64,000 nt of DNA from Planctomycetota bacterium (GTDB lineage Bacteria; Planctomycetota; Phycisphaerae; Phycisphaerales; UBA1924), in assembly GCA_018242605.1 (NCBI GenBank), contig JAFEBP010000004.1, positions 287,655-351,654 of the forward strand, given 5' to 3'. Positions 8,024 to 16,534 of the stretch are shown here, piece after piece; position 1 is the first letter of the stretch; every line of letters begins with the position of its first letter. Below the pieces are notes generated by a model. The model did not search any database. It was not told where the DNA came from and saw only the letters and a program-made list of their open reading frames with translations. Both the position numbers and the translations under genes were made by a program.

Positions 8024-9976
8024 ATGCCATCGACGAACGCGACCACACTCCCCGAGCCGCACGCCAAGTCCGCGCGCCGCGCCGAACCGCACGCCGAACC
8101 GCTCGACCTGGCCATCTCTCGCGCCGCCGAGGCTCTGCTGGCGAAACAGGCCCCGGAGGGCTTCTGGTGCGGAGAACTGCAGGGCGATAGCATCCTGGAA
8201 TCCGAGTACCTGCTGCTCATGTGGATCCTGGGAGAGGAGTCGCACCCGGACCTTCCCGCCATTACCAACTACCTGCGCCGGCTCCAGAACGCTGACGGCG
8301 GCTGGAGCCTCTTTCCGGGCGGGCCCCCGGACATCTCCGGCACGGTCAAGGCCTATTTCGCCCTCAAGCTCATGGGAGATGATCCCAACGCCCCGCACAT
8401 GCAGGCCGCCAGACGCGTCTGCCTGGAACTCGGCGGAGCGGCGGCGGTCAACTCCTTCTCCAAGTTCTATCTCGCGGCCCTGGGCCAGGTCAGTTACGAC
8501 CAGTGCCCCAGCATCCCCCCGGAGATCGTCTTCCTCCCCAAGTGGTTCTACTTCAACCTGTACAACGTCTCGGCGTGGACGCGGACGATGATCCTTCCGC
8601 TGTCGTACGTGGTGACCAACCGCCCGGTGCGGAAACTGCCGGACGCGATGGACATCGCCGAGCTCTTCCTCCCCGGCACCCGCGACCGCACGATCTCGGA
8701 CGGCGCCCCGCTCATCCCGCGTTCGTGGAAGCAGTTCTTCCTGAGCGTTGACCGTTTCCTCAAGCGCTACGACAAATCGCCCATCGAGCCGCTGCGCGAG
8801 CGAGCCTGGGCCAAGGCCCAGGAATGGCTGCTGCACCGCATGGACAACAGCGAGGGCCTGGGCGCCATTTTCCCCCCGATGGTGTACATGCTGATCGTGA
8901 TGCGGCTGGTGTGGAAGTGGCCGGCGGATCATCCCCGGGTTGTCAAGGCCCACCAGGAACTGCGGGACTTTTACATCCGCGAGGGCGACACCATCCGGCT
9001 GCAGCCGTGCCTTTCCCCCGTCTGGGACACCGGCATCGCGATGCACGCGCTGGCCGAGACCGGTCTCACCGAGGAGAGCCGGGGCGCCAAGATCGCCACT
9101 CGCTGGCTGCTCGACAAGGAATGCACGGTCGCGAGCGACTGGCAGAAGAACTGCAGCCCCACTCACCCCGGCGGCTGGTTCTTCGAGTTCGTCAACCCCC
9201 ACTACCCCGACGTCGACGACACCGCGATGGTCGCGATGTCGCTCACGCGGCTGGGCGGGCCCGGGGCGGACCCCGCCTGCCGGCGCGCGGTGAACTGGCT
9301 GCTGGCGATGCAGAACTCCGACGGCGGCTGGGCGGCGTTCGATCGCACCACCGACCGTCCGATCCTTGAGCAGATTCCCTTCGCCGACCACAACGCGATG
9401 CAGGACCCCAGTTGCCCGGACATCACCGGTCGCACGCTGGAATGTCTGGGGCACCGCGGCTTCCGCGCTTCGGAGCCGCTGGTGCAGCGCGCGATCAAGT
9501 TCATCCAGACCCGGCAGTACGACGACGGGTCGTGGTTCGGCCGCTGGGGCGTCAACTACGTCTACGGGACTTGGCAGGTGCTGGCCGGCCTGGCCGCGGT
9601 GAACGAGGACATGTCCAAGCCCTACATCCGCCGCGCCGCCGCGTGGCTCAAGAGCGTTCAGAAGCCCGACGGCAGTTGGGGCGAATCGTGCGCCACGTAC
9701 GAAAACCCCAGCCTCAAGGGCAAGGGCGAGAGCACGGCGTCGCAGACCGCCTGGGGCGTGATGGGGCTGCTCGCGGCCAATGGCCCCACCGACCCCGCGG
9801 TGCAGCGCGGCGTCCGGTGGCTCATCGACCATCAGGCCGCGGACGGCGCGTGGGATGAAGCCCCGTTCACGGGCACCGGGTTCCCCAAGGTCTTCTATCT
9901 CAAGTACCACCTGTATCGCCATTACTTCCCGCTCATGGCGCTCGGCCGGTACCGGCGCCTTTGCGAGCAGGTCTGA
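8024..9976 (+). CDS. shc: squalene-hopene cyclase
   Basis: This 650-residue enzyme cyclises squalene to hopene/hopanol, the first committed hopanoid step, on the inner membrane face. The catalytic DxDDTA motif is intact at 396-401 (DVDDTA; D398 corresponds to the proton-donating Asp376 of Alicyclobacillus). Several QW repeats are readable: LQNADGGWSLF near the N-terminus, MQNSDGGWAAF, IQTRQYDDGSWFGRWG, VQKPDGSWGES and HQAADGAWDEA. Length matches the family (about 630-660). The start was chosen at the ATG after AAGGA; the open frame extends 75 codons upstream without similarity. Together with the hpnD-, hpnN- and hpnO-like genes it defines the hopanoid locus. Confidence 0.95.
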   Translation: MPSTNATTLPEPHAKSARRAEPHAEPLDLAISRAAEALLAKQAPEGFWCGELQGDSILESEYLLLMWILGEESHPDLPAITNYLRRLQNADGGWSLFPGGPPDISGTVKAYFALKLMGDDPNAPHMQAARRVCLELGGAAAVNSFSKFYLAALGQVSYDQCPSIPPEIVFLPKWFYFNLYNVSAWTRTMILPLSYVVTNRPVRKLPDAMDIAELFLPGTRDRTISDGAPLIPRSWKQFFLSVDRFLKRYDKSPIEPLRERAWAKAQEWLLHRMDNSEGLGAIFPPMVYMLIVMRLVWKWPADHPRVVKAHQELRDFYIREGDTIRLQPCLSPVWDTGIAMHALAETGLTEESRGAKIATRWLLDKECTVASDWQKNCSPTHPGGWFFEFVNPHYPDVDDTAMVAMSLTRLGGPGADPACRRAVNWLLAMQNSDGGWAAFDRTTDRPILEQIPFADHNAMQDPSCPDITGRTLECLGHRGFRASEPLVQRAIKFIQTRQYDDGSWFGRWGVNYVYGTWQVLAGLAAVNEDMSKPYIRRAAAWLKSVQKPDGSWGESCATYENPSLKGKGESTASQTAWGVMGLLAANGPTDPAVQRGVRWLIDHQAADGAWDEAPFTGTGFPKVFYLKYHLYRHYFPLMALGRYRRLCEQV

Positions 9977-10048
9977 CCCCCCACGCTCGGGTTCCCCCGG
10001 GCGGGGTTGCAACCGCGCCCCGCCGCGCCTCCTCCTACCCTTGAGCCC

Positions 10049-10303
10049 ATGCGGTTCTTCAGGTTCCGGTCCAAGGATGACTTCATCGAAGCGGGCGAAC
10101 TGGCACGCCAACAGCATTCCGCGTGGCTGACCAGAGCAATAGGCGACGGACCGGAAAAGCCCTATCCACGAATACCGATCCGACCGATTGTGACCGGCGG
10201 ATTCTCCCGCTTGATGACAACTCAACACGGCCCCCAGTTGGCCGAACAGTGGTGGAAAGCCGCATTCAATCGCATGGAGCGCGTTGAAAACGACCTGACC
10301 TGA
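10049..10303 (+). CDS. small hypothetical protein
   Basis: This is an 84-residue protein, MRFFRFRSKDDF..., with mixed charge, several tryptophans (AEQWWKAAF) and no signal peptide or membrane helix. It begins 72 bases after shc and ends 27 bases before the next gene on the same strand, so it may be cotranscribed. I do not recognise the family. The ATG at 10049 is preferred to the one at 10007 because the intervening residues (proline/arginine rich) look non-coding. Confidence 0.6.
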   Translation: MRFFRFRSKDDFIEAGELARQQHSAWLTRAIGDGPEKPYPRIPIRPIVTGGFSRLMTTQHGPQLAEQWWKAAFNRMERVENDLT

Positions 10304-10330
10304 ACCGAACTCTTCACTGACGAACTTCCC

Positions 10331-11218
10331 ATGAGCGAATCCACCCCAACCCCCGCCGAGACAGACACCGCCCCCGCCGAGCCGGTTCGGTCCAGCGCCA
10401 CCGTCACTTCGCTCAATCGCAAGTGGGTGATCAAGATGGCCGCGATCATCCTGGTGCTCGACCTGTTCGGGCTGTGGGCGCTGTACGACGCTCTGTGGGC
10501 GTATCCCAAGCGCGGCGCCAACGCCAGCGAGTACCTCGAGTACCAGTTGCTGGACCTGCTCGCCAAGAACAAGTCGAACAGCGACCCCTCGATCCCCGAC
10601 CCGGCTCAACGTCTGACGCAGCTCAAGAAGCAGCTCAACGAGACCGGCAAACTCGACGAGGCTGATGGCCTGCGGGTGCGGTGGCTCGAGAGTCTGCAGC
10701 TCATCTCGCACCTCAACGCCAACGCCACGTCCATCCCGCGCGACGACTTTCGGGGCGCCAAGGTGACCACCGCGGCCGAACGTCTCGACACACTGACCAA
10801 GAAGTGGACGCGAGATCAGGGCAAGGTTGATCCGCCGAAACCGCTCTCCGCGTTCGACATCCCCTCGCAATGGGCGATTCTGGCGATCTGCTGGTCCATC
10901 TCCGGATGGGTGGCGGTCACACTCGCCGCCTCGGCCGGCAAGAAGTTCCGCTGGAATGAAGCCACTCAGACCTTGACGCTCCCCGGGGGGGCCACGCTCA
11001 TCCCGTCGCAGATCGCGGAGTTCGACAAGCGAAAGTGGCACAAGTTCTACATCGCGCTGCACGTCAAGCCCGATCACCCCACCCTTGGCGGCAAGACGCT
11101 GGAGTTCGACCTGCTGCGTTATGAGCCCCTCGAGCAGTGGGTGCTCGACATGGAAAAGACGGCGTTCCCCGAGTCGGCGCAGGATTCGACGCAACCGCAG
11201 CCCGTTCCCGCCCAATGA
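10331..11218 (+). CDS. hypothetical membrane protein, two TM helices
   Basis: This is a 295-residue protein of unknown function. It has a low-complexity, Pro/Thr/Glu-rich N-terminus (1-20), a membrane helix at about 32-54 (MAAIILVLDLFGLWALY) and a charged region of about 120 residues with predicted helices. A second membrane helix follows at about 181-201 (WAILAICWSISGWVAVTLAA), then an 80-residue domain rich in beta-type residues containing LTLPGGATLIPSQIAEFDKR. The last part resembles a PH-like or membrane-associated beta domain, but I cannot name it. It ends 7 bases before the DUF456 gene, suggesting one transcript. Confidence 0.7.
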   Translation: MSESTPTPAETDTAPAEPVRSSATVTSLNRKWVIKMAAIILVLDLFGLWALYDALWAYPKRGANASEYLEYQLLDLLAKNKSNSDPSIPDPAQRLTQLKKQLNETGKLDEADGLRVRWLESLQLISHLNANATSIPRDDFRGAKVTTAAERLDTLTKKWTRDQGKVDPPKPLSAFDIPSQWAILAICWSISGWVAVTLAASAGKKFRWNEATQTLTLPGGATLIPSQIAEFDKRKWHKFYIALHVKPDHPTLGGKTLEFDLLRYEPLEQWVLDMEKTAFPESAQDSTQPQPVPAQ

Positions 11219-11225
11219 CACAGTC

Positions 11226-11741
11226 ATGAACTGGCAGGAGATTACCGCCGCGTCGGTCCTCACGATCGCGTGCATCGCGGGGATCGCCCTTGCCGCCATC
11301 ACCCTTCCCGGCGCTTGGATCGCACTCGCGCTGGCGCTTCTGGCCAAACTGTGGCAACCGCAGATGTTCTCGTGGTGGACGCTGGGCGCGGCATTGGCGC
11401 TGGCGCTTCTGGGAGAGGCCGTCGAACTCGTCGCCTCCGCCGCCGGCGCCTCCAAGGGCGGCGCGAGCAAGAAGGGCGCGTTGGGCGCGATCGCGGGCTC
11501 GCTGATCGGCGCCGTGGCGGGCGCTCCCTTCATCTTCCCGATTGGTTCCATCGCGGGCGCCGCTATCGGAGCGGGCGTGGGCGCCCTGCTGGTTGAGCGT
11601 GCCATCGCCGAGCGCACCTGGGGCCAGTCCGCCAAGGCCGGGGCCGGGGCGGCCGTCGGACGGCTGGTCGCGACCATGGCCAAGACCGCCATCGCGTCGG
11701 GTGTGGCTCTGATAATCTCCGTTGCCGCGTGGGTGCCGTGA
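11226..11741 (+). CDS. DUF456-family membrane protein
   Basis: This is a 171-residue, strongly hydrophobic protein with a DUF456-type arrangement. Two N-terminal membrane helices are followed by a glycine/alanine-rich segment (SKGGASKKGALGAIAGSLIG and AAIGAGVGALLVERA) and a final helix. The glycine-zipper-like GxxxG spacing is conspicuous. No enzymatic motif is present, and the function of DUF456 is unknown. The ATG lies 7 bases after the stop of the preceding membrane protein, so the pair is probably cotranscribed. Confidence 0.75.
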   Translation: MNWQEITAASVLTIACIAGIALAAITLPGAWIALALALLAKLWQPQMFSWWTLGAALALALLGEAVELVASAAGASKGGASKKGALGAIAGSLIGAVAGAPFIFPIGSIAGAAIGAGVGALLVERAIAERTWGQSAKAGAGAAVGRLVATMAKTAIASGVALIISVAAWVP

Positions 11742-11825
11742 ACGTCGTTCGGCGCCGGACCCGGTGATTCCCGCATTTCATCCGCGAACGCCCGAGTCTT
11801 GGCCGCGGCCGCTGTACACTCACCG

Positions 11826-14039
11826 ATGCTCCGCCTCGAAGGCCTTTCCAAACTCACCGGCGCCGAGCGCTACGCCGACGACATGCCCCTGTGCGACTTC
11901 CTCTGGGGCATGACCGTCCGCAGCCAAAGCCCGCGCGGACGCATCGTCGACATCCGCTTCGACCCGTCCGTTGACTGGTCGCAGTTCACGATCGTCACGC
12001 ACCGCGACATCCCGGGGTGCAACGAGGTGTACCTCATCGAGAAGGATCAGCCGATCCTCGCCGCGACGCACACGCGCCACATCCACGAGGCCGTCGTGCT
12101 CCTGGCACACCCGGATCGCCAGGCCCTGCGCCGCGCGGTGGGCAAGGTCAAGGTGATCGTCGACGAACTCCCCCCGGTTTTTGACCCCCGTGCCCCGCTC
12201 GCCCCGGAGCAACTCCAGCACGGAACCGAAAACGTGTTCAAGGCGCTGGAGATCCGCAAGGGCGACGCCGCGGCGGCGCTCACGGCGGCGCCGGTGGTGG
12301 TCGAGGGGGAGTACGCCACGGGCGCGCAGGAGCACGTCTACATCGAGCCCAACGCGATGATCGCCTGGACCGACGAGGCGGGCGTGATCTGCGTCCGGGG
12401 CAGCCTGCAATGCCCCTACTACGTCCTCAACGCCCTCAAGCACGCCTTCGCACGCGAGGCCGACGGCGTCCGCGTCATCCAGACGCCCACGGGCGGCGGG
12501 TTCGGAGGCAAGGAGGATTACCCGTCGATCATCGCCGTGCACGCCGCGCTGCTTGCGCACAAGAGCGGCAAGCAGGTCAAGATCATCTACGACCGGGACG
12601 AGGACATGGCCGCCACCACCAAGCGGCACCCCTCGATCGTCCGCCACCGCACCGGCGTCACGAAGGACGGCCTGCTGCTCGCCCAGGACATCGACATCAT
12701 CATGGACGGGGGCGCGTACGTCACGCTCTCGCCGGTGGTCCTCTCACGCGGTCTCATCCACGCGGCGGGGCCGTACTCGTGCGCCAACGTTCACGTCCGC
12801 GGGCGGGCGGTGCTCACCAACTGCATCCCCCACGGCGCGTTCCGCGGCTTCGGAGCGCCGCAGACCCACTTCGCCAACGAACGGCACATGGACCGCATCG
12901 CCGCACACCTGGGCATGAGCCCTGTTGAGCTGCGCCGCCGCAACCTGCTCAAGAAGGGCCAGACCACCTCCACCGGCCAGGTGATCCGAGACGGCGTGGA
13001 CCGGTGCGAACTGCTTGACGCCGCCCTCGATGCCGCGCGGTACGACGCTCGCCGCCAACGGCACGCCGAGTTCAACAGAGCCCACCCGTATCTTCGCCGC
13101 GGCATGGGCGTGGCGACATTTCATCACGGCGCTGGGTTCACCGGCAGCGGCGAGGACTATCTGGCCAGCAAACTCGCCGTGGCCGCCCGCTCAGACGGCC
13201 GGGTGGAAGTCCGCAGCGCCAGCACCGAGATGGGCCAGGGCACGCTCACGGTCTTTACCACCATCGCCGCGGAAGCGCTGGACATTCCCGCCGACCGCGT
13301 CGTGGTCGCGAACCCCGACACGCACCTGGTGCCCAACAGCGGACCCACCGTCGCCAGCCGCACGGCCATGGTCGTCGGCCATCTCATCGAGCGGGCGTGC
13401 GACGACATGGCGGGGCAACTCGGCGCGGCACGGGGCTTGTCGTCTGCGCCGAGGGGCGGGGCGTTCCTCGCGGCGCTCGATGCGTGGGGCCGCGAGAATC
13501 CCGGCCGCGAACTCGTGGGCCGCGCCCAATACAAGAAGCCTGAGTACGTGCAGTGGTACGACAAGACGTATCAGGGCGACGCGTACGCGACGTTCTCCTG
13601 GGGTGCGTATGTCGCGGAGGTCGAGGTGGATCTGCGAACGTTCTCCACGCGGGTCACGGACTTTGTCGCTGTGCAGGACATCGGCCGGGTGCTCAACGAC
13701 ACGCTCGCCGCCGGGCAGGTGACGGGGGGAGTGGTGCAGGCCATCGGCTGGGCTCTCATGGAAGAATGCGTGTGGGAGCGAGGCGCGATGAAGAACAACC
13801 AGCTTACCAACTACATCATCCCCACCTCGTTTGACGTGCCGGAGATCAACGTGAAGTTTATCCAGTCTCCATACGCCCACGGCGGCGGCGGGGCCAAGGG
13901 CGTTGGCGAACTGCCGATGGACGGCCCGGGCCCGGCGATCCTCAACGCCGTGGCCGACGCCACCGGAGCCGACCCCTGCGAACTCCCGCTCACCCCGGAA
14001 CGGCTCATGCGCCTGATCCCGAGCGGAGACGCGCCATGA
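11826..14039 (+). CDS. xanthine dehydrogenase-family molybdenum hydroxylase, large (Moco) subunit
   Basis: This 737-residue subunit binds the molybdenum-molybdopterin cofactor and the substrate in the xanthine oxidase/CO dehydrogenase family. The cofactor loop TPTGGGFGGKEDYP and the arginine-bearing PHGAFRGFGAPQ are present, as is EMGQGTLTVFTTIAAEAL. The catalytic base is E695 in AKGVGELPMDGPGPAILNAV. The N-terminus LEGLSKLTGAERYADDM is the usual first strand of the large subunit. The active-site loops do not let me decide between xanthine, aldehyde or N-heterocycle oxidation. The start is the ATG at 11826. The stop overlaps the next gene (ATGA). Confidence 0.88.
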   Translation: MLRLEGLSKLTGAERYADDMPLCDFLWGMTVRSQSPRGRIVDIRFDPSVDWSQFTIVTHRDIPGCNEVYLIEKDQPILAATHTRHIHEAVVLLAHPDRQALRRAVGKVKVIVDELPPVFDPRAPLAPEQLQHGTENVFKALEIRKGDAAAALTAAPVVVEGEYATGAQEHVYIEPNAMIAWTDEAGVICVRGSLQCPYYVLNALKHAFAREADGVRVIQTPTGGGFGGKEDYPSIIAVHAALLAHKSGKQVKIIYDRDEDMAATTKRHPSIVRHRTGVTKDGLLLAQDIDIIMDGGAYVTLSPVVLSRGLIHAAGPYSCANVHVRGRAVLTNCIPHGAFRGFGAPQTHFANERHMDRIAAHLGMSPVELRRRNLLKKGQTTSTGQVIRDGVDRCELLDAALDAARYDARRQRHAEFNRAHPYLRRGMGVATFHHGAGFTGSGEDYLASKLAVAARSDGRVEVRSASTEMGQGTLTVFTTIAAEALDIPADRVVVANPDTHLVPNSGPTVASRTAMVVGHLIERACDDMAGQLGAARGLSSAPRGGAFLAALDAWGRENPGRELVGRAQYKKPEYVQWYDKTYQGDAYATFSWGAYVAEVEVDLRTFSTRVTDFVAVQDIGRVLNDTLAAGQVTGGVVQAIGWALMEECVWERGAMKNNQLTNYIIPTSFDVPEINVKFIQSPYAHGGGGAKGVGELPMDGPGPAILNAVADATGADPCELPLTPERLMRLIPSGDAP

Positions 14040-14506
14040 GCCATGACACCATGCACATCGCCTTCACGCTGAACGGCAAAGCCGTGGAGATTGACGTGCT
14101 CCCCCACGAGCGACTGCTCGACACGCTCCGCTACACGCTGGGCCTCACGGGCGCCAAAGAAGGCTGCGGCGAGGGCGAGTGCGGCGCTTGCACCGTCCAC
14201 CTCGACGGCCTGCCGGTCAACTCGTGCCTGGTGCCGACGTTCCAGGTCCGCGGCCGCGACGTTCGCACCGTCGAGCACCTGAGCCCGGCGCTCCTCGCGC
14301 CCCTGCACGAATGCGGGGCTACTCAATGCGGAGCGTGCACGCCCGGGGTCGTGATGGCCGCGGCGTGGATCCGCGACAACTCGCACCTGCTCTCGCGGTT
14401 CTCCATCCGCGAGCTCATGGCCGGCAATCTGTGCCGGTGCACCGGGTATGACGGCATCGTGCATGGCGTTGAACGCCTCGTCGCTAGCGAACAGGGGGCC
14501 GCGTGA
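14036..14506 (+). CDS. molybdenum hydroxylase [2Fe-2S] small subunit
   Basis: This 156-residue electron-transfer subunit carries two [2Fe-2S] clusters between the Moco and FAD sites. The plant-type ferredoxin cluster ligands are C44, C49, C52 and C64 (GCGEGECGACTVHLDG); the second cluster, in the helical C-terminal domain, uses C98, C101, C133 and C135 (QCGACTPG and GNLCRCTGYDGI). All eight cysteines are intact. Its ATG overlaps the large-subunit stop by 4 bases and its own stop overlaps the FAD-subunit GTG by 4 bases, so the three subunits are translationally coupled. Confidence 0.93.
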   Translation: MSHDTMHIAFTLNGKAVEIDVLPHERLLDTLRYTLGLTGAKEGCGEGECGACTVHLDGLPVNSCLVPTFQVRGRDVRTVEHLSPALLAPLHECGATQCGACTPGVVMAAAWIRDNSHLLSRFSIRELMAGNLCRCTGYDGIVHGVERLVASEQGAA

Positions 14507-15327
14507 AAGTCGCCTGCCCCACCACGCTCGCAGAAGCAATCTCGCACAAGGCTTTGGGCTTCACGCCCGTCGCGGGCGCGACCGATCTGTGGGCCCATTG
14601 GCCCGTCCGCACGGCGAATCATGATCTGTCTTACGTCGACCTCTCCGGGCTGCACGAGCTGCGGGGGATCGCTTGGTCCGCCGAGCACTTGACGCTGGGC
14701 GCCCTGACGACGTACTGGGACACGATGCAGGATTCCCGCGTGAACGCCGAGTTCCCGCTGCTCATCGCCGCCGCGAGGTACGTGGGGGCGATCCAGATCC
14801 AATCGCGGGGCACGTGGGCGGGCAACATCGCCAACGGCTCTCCGGCAGCGGACGGAGTTCCGGCGCTCATGGCCCTGGACGCGCGGGTGCGACTGGTCGG
14901 AAGCAACGGCGAGAGAACGGTCCCGCTCGATCGGTTCTACACCGGCTATCGCGCCACGGTCATGGGCGTGGATGAACTCATCACCGCCATCCTGGTGCCG
15001 CGGCGCACCTATTCGTTCACGGCGTTTGAGAAGGTGGGCCCCCGCCGCGCTCAGGCGATCACCAAGGTCGGTTTCGCCGTCGCACACTCGGCGGATGGTT
15101 GGCGGGTCGTAGCCAACAGCATGGCGGCCACCGTCCGACGCTGCCCGTCGCTCGAAGCCATCTTGAACGCGTCGCACCCCAACCCGCCCGCCGAACCCGA
15201 CCTCCGCGCCGCCGCGTCCAAGGACCTTGCCCCCATCTCCGACATCCGCTCTACCGCCGAGTACCGCACCGAGGTCTTCGCCCGGCTCCTGCGGAGCACC
15301 CTCGCAACAATGACCGCTCGGCCATAG
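14503..15327 (+). CDS. molybdenum hydroxylase FAD-binding medium subunit
   Basis: This is a 274-residue FAD subunit of the CoxM/XdhB type, which hands electrons from the iron-sulfur subunit to the final acceptor. FAD-binding features are seen: AGATDLWAH near residue 25, the IQSRGTWAGNIANGSPAADG loop around 100-120 (family: RNxGTIGGNIxxASPxxD) and FEKVGPRRAQAITKVGFAV. It starts with GTG in a GTGA overlap with the preceding gene. No XdhC-type maturation factor or molybdopterin synthesis gene is in the window. Confidence 0.88.
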   Translation: MKVACPTTLAEAISHKALGFTPVAGATDLWAHWPVRTANHDLSYVDLSGLHELRGIAWSAEHLTLGALTTYWDTMQDSRVNAEFPLLIAAARYVGAIQIQSRGTWAGNIANGSPAADGVPALMALDARVRLVGSNGERTVPLDRFYTGYRATVMGVDELITAILVPRRTYSFTAFEKVGPRRAQAITKVGFAVAHSADGWRVVANSMAATVRRCPSLEAILNASHPNPPAEPDLRAAASKDLAPISDIRSTAEYRTEVFARLLRSTLATMTARP

Positions 15328-15381
15328 TCGGTACCGGCACCGGCTTTTTGTTTTATCCTCCGCCCAACTGGCCTCACTCCC

Positions 15382-16527
15382 ATGATTCTTCCCCGCCTCC
15401 TCATCTCCCTCGCGTCGCTCACCCTTGTTCCCAGCCCGGCCTGGGCGCTGGCCCCGGCGCACTGCGCGGCGGACCCGGACGCGAAGTTCCAGATCGAGAG
15501 CATCCTGCGGGAGATGGCCGCGGCGTGCACCGCCGGCGACACCGATGGCTACCTCGCCCACGTCTCTTCCGCCGACCGGGAGTTCCGCAACGAGCAGAAG
15601 TACTTCGCCAACGACCTCAAGAAGAAGCCCGCGGCGGAGTGCGCATTCACCGTCGGCGAACTGAAGATCGGAGACGGCCTGGCCGAGGGGCCGTTCACCA
15701 TGCAGTGGACCATGCCGGGCAAGAAGGAACGCAGCCTCACGTTCGATGCCCGGTTCCTGCAGGAGGACGGGGTCTGGAAGTTCGCGGGTGAAACATGGGA
15801 CAAGCACGAGGCCCCGGGGGTCTTGGTCCTGTGCGATCCCGGGCTGGACGAACTCGCCGGGCGCGTGATCGAGGCGTTCAACGCCATCCGCGCCCACGTG
15901 GAAGAGGGGTTCATGCTGCAGGAGGCGGCGCTCCCGAAGCGCACGCAGAAGATCAAGCTCTACGGTTCGATGAAGCACCTGCAGGCCAGCATCTGTCTGA
16001 GCTACAGCGACGGCCTCTCGGGATGGAACGAACCGGGCGAAGCGGTCAAGATCCTGGCCAATACGAAGTCAGGCGTGCAGCAGCTGCGGCCGCTTTTGGC
16101 GCACGAGTACGGGCATGTCGCCACGTTTGAACTCGGCCCCAAGTCCAACCACATGCCGTGGTGGGTGCTCGAGGGTGTCGCGGACCTCTCCGCTGAGAAA
16201 TGGGGCAGCAAGCCCGACGGCATTGTCAAGGCGTGGGCCAAGGCCAAGAAACTCGCCGCGTGGAACGATCTGGCCGATTTCGAGACCGTCGAGGGCAAGT
16301 GGCGTGGCCACGTCTACAAGCAGGGCCAGTCCATGCTCGATTACGTCTCTGACCGCTTCGGCCGCGAGGGGCGCGTGAAGTGGCTCACCGCGATGTCCCA
16401 GGGCGACACGCTCGACGACGCGACCAAGAAGACCCTGGGCCTGTCGTTCGAAGAGCTCGACAATCAATGGCGTGCGGAAGTGGAGCGGGCGGCGAACGAA
16501 GCGAGTCCTCCGGAAGGCGCGAAGTAA
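15382..16527 (+). CDS. secreted HExxH metallopeptidase with NTF2-like N-terminal domain
   Basis: This 381-residue protein has a cleavable-type signal peptide (about 1-23, ending PAWALA). Residues about 32-140 resemble an NTF2/SnoaL-like fold (AAACTAGDTDGYLAHVSSAD...). Residues about 150-360 form a gluzincin peptidase domain of the MA-like type: HEYGH carries the two zinc histidines and the catalytic Glu, and the downstream WWVLEGVADLSAE supplies the third zinc ligand (Glu). The substrate is unknown; it should act outside the cytoplasm. It follows the molybdenum hydroxylase after 54 bases, though nothing links them functionally, and converges on the wecA-like gene with 7 bases between the stops. 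Confidence 0.78.
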   Translation: MILPRLLISLASLTLVPSPAWALAPAHCAADPDAKFQIESILREMAAACTAGDTDGYLAHVSSADREFRNEQKYFANDLKKKPAAECAFTVGELKIGDGLAEGPFTMQWTMPGKKERSLTFDARFLQEDGVWKFAGETWDKHEAPGVLVLCDPGLDELAGRVIEAFNAIRAHVEEGFMLQEAALPKRTQKIKLYGSMKHLQASICLSYSDGLSGWNEPGEAVKILANTKSGVQQLRPLLAHEYGHVATFELGPKSNHMPWWVLEGVADLSAEKWGSKPDGIVKAWAKAKKLAAWNDLADFETVEGKWRGHVYKQGQSMLDYVSDRFGREGRVKWLTAMSQGDTLDDATKKTLGLSFEELDNQWRAEVERAANEASPPEGAK

Positions 16528-16534
16528 CTGCGGA

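Noticed and set aside
7970-11857. 1295-codon minus-strand open frame
   Set aside because: It runs antisense through shc and three other supported genes and its sequence is repetitive Arg/Gly/Ala without motifs, as expected of GC-rich shadows.
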